From Zygnema circumcarinatum (Eukaryota; Streptophyta; Zygnematophyceae; Zygnematales; Zygnemataceae): a stretch of 64,000 nucleotides of DNA. Every line of letters starts with the position of its first letter. Position 1 is the first letter of the stretch. A program made the translations under genes and the position numbers. Positions 50,501 through 64,000 of this stretch are shown here, one piece after another. The notes beneath the pieces are model-generated. The model was given only the letters and a program-made list of their open reading frames with translations, ran no database searches and was not told the origin of the DNA. The stretch lies in assembly GCA_037447605.1 (NCBI GenBank), contig CM074804.1, positions 1,823,888 to 1,887,887 on the forward strand, in the 5' to 3' direction.

Positions 50501-51683
50501 CTGGTTTCTAAGAATTTGGGTCCCAGATTTTCAGTTTCCAAAAAGGGCAGAGTGGGTCCGTAGAAACCCTAAAATCCTGGAAACCTTAAAGTCCGTAGAA
50601 ACCCTGGAACACCGTTAACGTCGGAAAGTCTTGAACCCTAAATCCTAAACCCTCAGTTCAAATTTCCAACCTCCAACTCTAAAACCCTAAATCCTGAAAA
50701 ATCCAAAACCCTAAAGCCCCAAAATCCTTAAACCCCAGAACCCTAAAACCCCAAAGCCCTAAAACCCCAAAACCCTAAAGCCCCAAAACCCTAAAACCCC
50801 AAAACCCTAGAACCCCAAAACCCTAAAATCCCAAAACCCTAAAACTCCAAAACCCCAAACCCTAGAACTCACCTTCTTCCCACCCACGCCCCATATGAGC
50901 TTCAAAGGCCGCAGATTTTTGGTTCCGCTGATTAAATCTCCAGACTTATTTTTTCCAGAGCCAATAAGGGCCTCCGCTGTAATTTTTTGCCTTTTTTTCC
51001 GTTTTTTTTCGGCTTCAAGCGCAGCCTTCTGCTCGTCCAGCCACTCCCTTTGAAGTCGAAAAAGATAAAATTCCTTCGCTTTTTCCACGCGCAGCTTTCC
51101 GCCTTTCCATGTGGCGCCGTTGTACTGAAAATCGGAAATAAAAACAAAAAAAAAGGGGGACGGGAAATAATTACAAAATTGGTTCGATTCTAAACATCTC
51201 AAAACCCTAAACTCTCCTCAAAATTGATTTCCTGAGGTTTTAGCCTTTTTTCGAAATTTAGATTTTTTTTCGGGTCCTATATTCCTCTATGTTTCTGAAC
51301 TTTGAAGGCTCCGTAATTTCTGGGGTTTTAGGGTTCAGTTACAAATTTCACGGTTTCCGGATCCTGCTTTTCGGGGTTCAGGGCGGCCCCTTTACCGCCG
51401 AGATGCATTTTTTGAGGCTGCCCGGCCCCGCTGGCAGAAAGTCCACGTAGGCAAACCCTTTGCAGGCGTCGCCCCCCTCCGCGGCCGCCACGACCTCCAC
51501 GCCCGCCACGTGGCCGAACGGCGCGAACCGCGCCGCCAGCTCAGCGCCGGACAGGCCCCGCGCCGGCAGGCCCCCCACGAATAGCCGCACGGGCCCCGCC
51601 ATGGCCCCCATGCCCACCATGTCCTCCATGCTCATGGCCTCCTCCATGCCCACGCCCCCCATGCCCATGGCCTCCATGGCCAT
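47568..51683 (-). CDS. NOL8/ROS3-like nucleolar RNA-binding protein (N-terminal RRM)
   Basis: Five exons chain in phase to 946 aa: 51396-51683, 50873-51124, 49875-50349, 49539-49650 and 47568-49281 (TAA). A Met-rich leader (MAMEAMGMGGVGMEEAMSME) precedes an RRM with RNP2 RLFVGGL and RNP1 KGFAYVDF. The diagnostic NOL8 block follows, with the exon junction inside it: CISA then YNGATWKGGKLRVEKAKEFY. After a long acidic/basic low-complexity region come QKASWKSLVDPEGKVSFSLT and ECAFMRTADAEEVW, which I recognise from plant ROS3-type proteins as well. Animal and yeast relatives act in nucleolar pre-rRNA processing; plant ROS3 binds RNA and affects DNA demethylation. Which role applies here is not decidable. 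An in-frame stop precedes the chosen ATG. Introns contain CCCTAAA-like repeats. Confidence 0.85.
50560..50868. repeat. CCCTAAA/CCCCAAAA degenerate array in a NOL8-like intron
   Basis: About 300 bp alternates AACCCTAAAA with CCCCAAAACCCT units, each near 14 bp, right up to the donor side of exon 2 (50873). The periodicity is regular in the last 180 bp, so this part looks like a true tandem array of a mutated telomere-like unit. Confidence 0.85.
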
Positions 51684-51799
51684 GGCCTCCTACATGCCCA
51701 TGGTCGCCATGCCGATGCCCCCCCCCATGTCCATGGACCGGACCGGACGGCCTCCAAGGCGGAGGGCGACCTCGTCACTACAGTATGGCGCGGCAGCGA

Positions 51800-51865
51800 C
51801 GGCCATCGTACGGCAGCGCCGCGTACATCCGTACTGTACGTATTTCGCGTTCGTACATACAGTAC
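51800..51865. promoter_or_regulatory. Cluster of GTAC palindromes upstream of the NOL8-like gene
   Basis: Within 66 bp there are six GTAC cores: in ATCGTACGGCAG, GCGTACATCCGTACTGTACG, TTCGTACATAC and AGTACATG. The cluster lies 120-180 bp upstream of the start codon at 51683 on the minus strand, a plausible core-promoter-proximal position. Binding by an SBP-type factor is inference from the GTAC core. Confidence 0.45.
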
Positions 51866-52917
51866 ATGTGCCTTATTTACGGGATTTTTCAAAACCTATT
51901 TAGGGGACTGTCCCCTATTTATCCTTCACGTCGGCTCAAAGCGCCTTCTTGTCCCCTCAGTTGTATCCAGAGGACCGTATTTCATGACAACGTTTCTGGT
52001 CTTTCTGTTTATCATTCCATGCACAAATATTTGAAAAAAGGTCAAATATGTTCTTGCTTTGGAATGTGGATCTGATTAGAACTCTGCGTCGCGTCCCGCC
52101 AAGAAATGGTGCTCGTTGGATGGACTCTTGCGGGGCGAATTGCTATCAGGGTATGGAAACTGTGGTTTTTAGGGTTTTTAGGGTTTTAGTTAGGGTTTTA
52201 GTATGCACGTTGAACGACGGCGATTGAAAGGAAGCTGGCGACTCCAAACGTGACAAGAGGAGTGAACGATTAGAGACGATGGATGGAGGTGCTTCTTTTA
52301 GACTAGTGTATGTTTCATTATGTGAATTCCGATGTATGATATTATCTATTGCTATTATCTATGTTTTACCATATACCATGCGCATGATGTTGCGCGTCTC
52401 ATATTGTCCGTATGGTCTTTCTCAACAAGACAGCTTGACGGTTGCCTTTTTTTTTTTTTTTTTTTTTTTTGAATCTACCGCTGCGTTTGCAAAAGTGCAG
52501 CACCTTCATCGCCTCCTCTCCTCTTCGAAGGCCTCTTCTTTCACGCCCACCTCCAATTCAAAAGCGACCACTGGAACCAATATTAACCAATTTCACTCGA
52601 AAAACAAATAGAAAATGAATAGAGAGAGAGAAAAATTGGTAGAATCGATCGTCAGACAAGGTCAGAAACCCTGACATAGTCAGGTTTGAAATGACCATCG
52701 AGATTGCCCATGGTTTACCGAGATGATTCTTTTAAACCTGCATTTCCCTAAGTTAAAACGGGTTTTAAGGATCAAGTTAAAATTCATACAAACAGTCCCT
52801 CTTTATATTTTCATGCTCGTTGATATTGATTGAATTTAATCGAGTCTTGTTGCACCGATTGTAACACTCCCTCGTCGTGTGTTTTCTCTGCTCTGTACGA
52901 TGCAAAATCTGAAATTC

Positions 52918-53100
52918 AAGGGACTTATCTAGTACCTCTCTCGCGGGAGACATCCCCTCATAATTCCTTGCAAACGGACAACAGACCTCTGCCGAAATCT
53001 CGTCGAACTGTTTTGACGGTACATCACAATGCGGTACTCAAGGGCAAAAGTTACTCTCATCAAGTGTGGCCTTCTGGAAAGCAGAAGCCTTAAAGAAGCA
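52918..53100 (+). pseudogene. Decayed LRR/Cys-rich exon fragment, paralogue of 6603-18223
   Basis: 52969-53090 matches 13533-13650 base for base over most of its length, both starting GCAAACGGACAACAGACCT and ending in GTTACTCTC plus a GGCCTTCTG block. The copy has lost several cysteines (Cys to Ser, Cys to Trp). The sequence just upstream reads as an LRR (DLSSTSLAGDIPS) but stops at TAA before the Cys-rich part. The intervening portion of the source exon is deleted. It is therefore a non-functional remnant of a second family member. Confidence 0.8.
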
Positions 53101-53365
53101 TGACCTCCCAAAAACCGATCCAAAATCTTATACCATTTCGTATTCGTAAGGTCACACAACCATTTGACTACGACTACAGAATATCTGAGAGATACAGCCG
53201 ACAGTGCGCAAAATTCTCTCGAGATCGCAATCCTCTGCCAAAAGGCCTTCCAGAACAGGGTTCTGAATTCACTCAACCCTGAGCGCTGCAAATTCTAATA
53301 GCAACCTTTCCCTCCCCTCATGAGCAATTTGAAACCGAGTACACAAACGCTACAGCGCTTCCCGC

Positions 53366-54346
53366 CTAACACGTGGCGGAGTACGCGCCGTTTGCAAACC
53401 TCGCATTGCAGCCGATGCCTGTGACAAGCGACTGCAGCGGATACGTCCCCGTGAGAGCCGTGTAGAGCGCGGGACAGGCCGAAGCCGCCGCGCTGAGCAC
53501 TCCCACAGCTATCGGGCTCTGGTACGGACTGACGAGGGGCCCTCCCGCCATCCCGCGCTCCACGGACACTCTCTCGCACAGAATGTTCGCGGAGAGACCC
53601 TCGCAGCCGCGACTGAGCGGCACGTCGGTCACGTCCGTGACGAGGGTGACGCCGTTCTGCGTGGCCGCGGGGTACCCGAAAATGGCGCGCGGCTGCGTCC
53701 CTGAGGCGGCGCTGGCCCACTTGTGCACTTGCCCGACGAGGGACGTGTCCAGCTTGACGACGGCCACGTCGCTGCCGGCCTTGAGGGTGCTTGAAAACGT
53801 GGGAGCGTTCTGGAAAGCAGTGAACAGCTTTACACTCTCCCACTCGCCGAAGGAGTAGACCTTGTCGGCCGCGCCGTTCTGCCTCGACAAAGCGAGCAAG
53901 GTGACGCCCGAGCCCAACAGCCACTTGTTTTTGTCGGTGTCGTAGATGCACTGCGCCGCGGTGGCCACAAGATTCGGCGCTATGAGCACGCCCGAGCAAG
54001 TTCCGTACACGTCGTCGAAGGACGAGGAAGTAAGCAAGAGCAGCACCGCGCCCGAGCTCACGCCGACTTGTTCGAAGCCTGGAAGGACCGCGGACGCCGG
54101 AAAGCCGATGTTGCAAGTTGAGAACCCTTTGGGAGCCAAACCCGTGTCGTTTTTATTCTCACGGAGAATGTACAGAGCTACAAGCTCGCTGAGAGGCTTG
54201 TTGAGTGAAAGCTTCTCCATCAGCTTGGAGCTTCCCTTGCGTTCGTTACTGATCCCTACCGTCTCGGGGGAGGCAAAGGCTGCGTTGGAGAGGAAGAGGG
54301 TAAGGAGGAGAGGGAGGAGAGTGGGAAGGAGGTGGAGGGCGGCCAT
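53366..54346 (-). CDS. Secreted trypsin-fold pseudoprotease (serine protease homologue)
   Basis: A single 326-residue frame with no intron starts with a signal peptide (MAALHLLPTLLPLLLTLFLS) and ends with TAG. The trypsin/V8-like fold is visible: CSGVLIAPNLVATAAQCIYD aligns with the catalytic His block, SDVAVVKLD with the Asp block and VERGMAGGPLVSP with the Ser block. His is replaced by Gln (CAG codon) and the nucleophile Ser by Ala (GCG codon), while Asp is kept. It is therefore predicted to be catalytically dead and to act by binding. Eight or so cysteines suggest disulfides outside the cell. A TATAAAT-like box lies about 80 bp upstream. It is G+C-rich and intronless in an otherwise intron-rich window. 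Confidence 0.85.
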   Translation of the reverse strand: MAALHLLPTLLPLLLTLFLSNAAFASPETVGISNERKGSSKLMEKLSLNKPLSELVALYILRENKNDTGLAPKGFSTCNIGFPASAVLPGFEQVGVSSGAVLLLLTSSSFDDVYGTCSGVLIAPNLVATAAQCIYDTDKNKWLLGSGVTLLALSRQNGAADKVYSFGEWESVKLFTAFQNAPTFSSTLKAGSDVAVVKLDTSLVGQVHKWASAASGTQPRAIFGYPAATQNGVTLVTDVTDVPLSRGCEGLSANILCERVSVERGMAGGPLVSPYQSPIAVGVLSAAASACPALYTALTGTYPLQSLVTGIGCNARFANGAYSATC

Positions 54347-54425
54347 GGCTGCTTCTCTGAGGCGAGAGCTGAGAGAGCGAGAGGAGATGAAGAGCGGCGT
54401 GGAGTGGAGCGTCGGCAGCCGCTTC

Positions 54426-54435
54426 CATTTATAAG
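54426..54435 (-). promoter_or_regulatory. TATA-like box for the pseudoprotease gene
   Basis: In minus-strand sense the sequence reads CTTATAAATGG, about 80 bp upstream of the ATG at 54346, with no stop-free coding sequence between. Spacing would give a 5' UTR of about 50 nt. Confidence 0.5.
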
Positions 54436-54754
54436 TGCGCAGCCGCCGACGGGTGGATGCGCGGCGAAGCGAGGCGGAAAAACCAGAAAAAACTCGGGCT
54501 GCAAAACCTGAAAATGCTGACGTCAGCGTCAGGGACAGGGCGGAAGAAGGGTCTCAGTACGAACGAGAGTTCCTGGGCTGACGTGGAGGCAAAGCTCGTC
54601 ATTGATTGGCTGCGCGGCTGGTCGGCACCTCGAACACGGCAGGCCACATATGGGCAAGGGAAATTGATGACGTCGACTCCATATTGTCGTTTCCGATAGA
54701 AAATATTCGGTCGACGGAGGCTGACGCGAGCGGCTCGCTTGCGGACCAAGCGTG

Positions 54755-54842
54755 CCTCGGGCGAGACTCGAACTCGCGACTCGCGGAAAGGGACGAGGGA
54801 CGCGCTGACCGCCAGATCGTGGCAGAGTGCTCGTGCCGATCG
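54755..54842 (-). other. tRNA-like remnant (A-box and B-box, probable SINE or tRNA pseudogene)
   Basis: In minus sense, TGGCGGTCAGCGCG resembles a shortened A box/D arm. About 40 nt later GCGAGTTCGAGTCTCGC forms a perfect 5-bp T stem around a 7-nt loop and matches the B box. A 7-nt CCGAGGC plus A follows, as an acceptor end would. The anticodon stem and the 5' acceptor strand do not pair well, so I do not call a functional tRNA. Confidence 0.35.
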
Positions 54843-54929
54843 ACGCGATGCCGATCGGACGGCCCTGCGAGTACCACGAGTACGGAATGGGCTTTGAGGG
54901 CGCGGGGCCCACGAATCTAATGGCTAATA

Positions 54930-55506
54930 GGGCGTGTCAGACTTAAAAAATTCTCGTAATACTAAAAACTCGATATTCGTAACATTTCGAGTCAACGTCA
55001 GTAAAACTCAAATTCCCGAGCCTAGTTTTTCGCACTCGCGGCGCGGTCCTGTTCGCACTCCGCGATCGCCGTCTTCGCACTTCTCCAAACGCCGTCTTCG
55101 CAACTTCGCCCTCGCGCGGGGCCCTCAGACTTAGAAACAGCGCCGGCGCGGCGCGCGGAGACCGCTTGTCGTTGTGTCGTGTTGCGCGTCACGGGCGGGC
55201 GCGGGCGCGGGCGGGAAGCCGGGAAAACAACCATGACGTCACGTTGACGCGATTCTCGCCAGTATTTTCTTCGCACGTCCATTTCGGCGCCTCGTTTGGG
55301 TGCGAACAAAATCGTGCGAAGAAATGCAATTTCAGTAAACCCCACGGGTCAATCTTCGCAACGTTGACCCGTTGACTTAGTACAGTTGACTTCCGTTCGG
55401 TTCGGTTTAGGTTCGGGGGCGCGATGATTTTTAGTACTTAGTAACCTCGATTCTCGTAATACTAAAAACTCGATATTCGTAACATTTTGTTAAGTCTGAC
55501 ACGCCC
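54930..55506. mobile_element. MITE-like element with 17-bp terminal inverted repeats
   Basis: The left end GGGCGTGTCAGACTTAA (54930-54946) is matched exactly by the inverted right end (55490-55506). A TA lies directly outside each end, and TAATGGC occurs in both flanks (54920-54926 and 55507-55513). Near each end there is also a direct repeat TTCTCGTAATACTAAAAACT followed by CGATATTCGTAACATTT. No transposase frame is present in the 577 bp. This is best read as a non-autonomous DNA transposon; the TA flank suggests the Tc1/mariner group, while the 7-bp flank match would suggest otherwise. Confidence 0.8.
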
Positions 55507-55594
55507 TAATGGCATCTTTTTCCCTCACGATGCTTCGAGCCGCGGATCGGACATGTCACGGAGCACGTCACTTCGGATTCCTGAGACGGGATTC

Positions 55595-56210
55595 TGATTA
55601 CCGTACCCAAATCGTGCTGATTTCCTCCGATTCGGGCACATAAAAACCGTATGTACGGCTCCGATCGTTCTTGCGAGATGCGTACAGCACAGTACAGATA
55701 CCGTACGTTGGCCGCCGGTCGATGCGGGCCAAAAAGATGCGTCAGGAGTTCAAGTCTCGACGGCCTCGGGCTGTGCCCACAGCGGGCCGGAATGAAATAT
55801 CTGCAACTTTGAGGCAGATCCAAATTGTCAATGGCTCGTCTCCGTGACCACCAATGGGCAATGCCACAAATGAGCTGTCGGATAAGGGTAGAATCTCAAG
55901 ACTCCCTAAGATTTGACCAGGAAAGATTTCCTGCATGGCAACAGAAGCCATGTGAATCTGTGATTCTCTCGCAGGGCGAAGAAACTGGAATTTGAGATTT
56001 CGAGGTCGGTCAGCTTGCGAGGAGGCATGCGGAGCCGCTGTGCATGTGATTGGAGAAAGGTTGGGAGGAGGTCCGGGCAGCGTACGGCGGGGCGGCAGGC
56101 CCCCGACCCGTCTGCCCGCGGGGGCCGTTCGCGCACCGACACCGTACGGCCGAACCGTACGAATTTTGTGACGAGGGCGGCTCCGGCCTGCGTGCCGTAC
56201 AGGTAACGGC
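55595..56210. promoter_or_regulatory. GTAC-motif-rich region upstream of the ABC transporter
   Basis: GTAC cores appear in ACCGTACCC (near 55600), TATGTACGGC, GCGTACAGCACAGTACAG, ACCGTACGTTGG (55650-55710), GCGTACGGCGG (56082), ACCGTACGGCCGAACCGTACG (56140-56161) and GCCGTACAGG (56194). The region lies 0.8-1.4 kb upstream of the start codon. Most copies are preceded by CC, which fits an SBP-type site; that is inference. Confidence 0.4.
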
Positions 56211-57007
56211 ATGGTTGCAACTCTTTTGTCGTCTTGTGCTCCTCGTCCTCCGGAGGCCAGTGCGCTGCTGCACTTCTGATTGGGCACGGCGGCAGCGAGG
56301 CGCCACGTGACGCGGGAGCGTGCGCCACGTGGCACTTGAAGAAAGCCTCCACTTGCGCCACGTGCAACTTTTTTCTGGGCAGCCCGTTACGAAGGGTTTT
56401 ATTTTTTTGTTGTCGATGAAACGTTTTTTTGGGGCAGACTCAACTGACTGTTCGCTAAAGAAGGATTCCTTTTTTGGACAGCTGAAATATGTTTTTTGGG
56501 CAGGGACATGTCATACGAAATGTCTATCGGGCAGAGTAAAATCTTTCCTAGCCATGAACAACCCGGTTTCAGTTGTTTCGGGCGATAAAAAAGCCACGAA
56601 AAAAGCTGCCAACTGTCCACAGAAATATTTGAAAGCTACCGTCTTTTGAACAAAATATTTCTTTTTTTTGGCCACTCTGACACGATGAAGACGCTCGCTC
56701 CTGCCCATGATTCACTGGCTGCCCAAAGAAAGTTTTCCAAGTTCCAAACCTCGCCTTTTACCATACGGTAGTCTCCGAGGGAGGCATGGCGTCGGGTCGA
56801 GGAGAGCAGGCGAAAGCTTGGGAGGGGAGGTCCATGGAGGGTTTGGGTTAGGGTTAGGGTTATGGCGTAAGGGTTGGGTTGAAAAACTAGGGTTAAGGTT
56901 AGGATTGGAGCTCGATGGTGTCTGTGAGGAAGGAGTCTGACTGGTGGAAGACATGGCGCCGGTTCTTGAAGGGGCGGAGAGGAGCGGGAGGAGGGAGAGA
57001 GACAGCC

Positions 57008-64000
<6,993 letters not shown>

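Larger units (their letters stand above)
51684..53365. other. Intergenic region: NOL8-like promoter, pseudogene fragment
   Basis: The first 200 bp carry a cluster of GTAC motifs (51806-51862). A TTTAGGG-like stretch is near 52160-52200 and a 24-base T run near 52447-52470. A decayed exon fragment of the multidomain gene family lies at 52918-53100. No intact gene was recognised. Confidence 0.55.
54347..57007. other. Intergenic region between divergent genes
   Basis: This region contains the TATA-like box, the tRNA-like remnant and the MITE-like element described separately. From 55595 to 56210 there are many CCGTAC/CCGTACGG motifs. A GTTCAAGTC B-box-like match near 55750 stands alone. TTTAGGG-like repeats lie at 56846-56905, just ahead of the ABC transporter start. 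No intact gene was recognised. Confidence 0.55.

Noticed and set aside
55506-56367. Minus-strand frames of 105-197 residues upstream of the ABC gene
   Set aside because: G+C-rich open frames with no domain pattern, overlapping each other in different phases and full of GTAC motifs. They look like promoter sequence.

Overview
This is a window of an intron-rich nuclear genome, most likely from a green-lineage (probably streptophyte or other early-diverging) unicellular alga. The clues are these. UPF2 reads like the plant protein, block by block. The nucleolar RRM protein carries C-terminal motifs I associate with plant ROS3 as well as NOL8. The leucine-rich repeats sit in plant-style 72-nt phase-2 exons. 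A secreted protein has an extensin-like proline repeat next to hevein modules, and degenerate CCCTAAA/TTTAGGG tracts are scattered through introns. I cannot name the species; a Mesostigma- or Chlorokybus-like alga would fit but is a guess. Splice sites are almost all GT-AG. Introns are long and full of homopurine or homopyrimidine tracts, so simple open reading frames miss most of the genes. All exon coordinates here were chained by hand using reading-frame phase and splice signals.

Layout. 1-3769 (+): 3' part of an mARC/MOSC-domain molybdenum protein, its 5' end outside the window. 6603-18223 (+): a large secreted multidomain protein (23 exons, about 1400 aa) with two hevein chitin-binding modules, a 9-residue proline-rich repeat, LRRs, an EGF-like module, a papain-family protease, two more EGF-like modules and three LysM modules. 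19917-28673 (-): Golgi apparatus protein 1 (GLG1) homologue, 17 exons. 31164-40077 (-): UPF2, 16 exons. 40687-44851 (+): plant Deg9/Deg10-type HtrA protease, divergent from UPF2 across a 609-bp shared promoter. 45520-46337 (+): a small unrecognised gene. 47568-51683 (-): NOL8/ROS3-like nucleolar RRM protein. 53366-54346 (-): an intronless secreted trypsin-fold protein that has lost its catalytic His and Ser. 57008 to the window end (+): first half of an ABCC/MRP transporter.

The outstanding locus is 6603-18223. Chitin-binding modules of two unrelated families flank a C1A protease whose Cys, His and Asn are all present, with LRRs in between. I know of no described protein with this arrangement. 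It carries one in-frame TAA at a conserved Gln position in hevein module 1. A decayed paralogous fragment of its LRR/Cys-rich exons lies at 52918-53100, so it belongs to a family in this genome. Other points of interest are a 577-bp inverted-repeat element (54930-55506), clusters of CCGTACGG-type GTAC palindromes upstream of several genes, and a tandemly repeated 3' splice site in UPF2.

The remaining genes are housekeeping functions (RNA surveillance, nucleolar biogenesis, Golgi, organelle proteolysis, transport, Moco enzyme). Nothing suggests an operon-like functional link between them.
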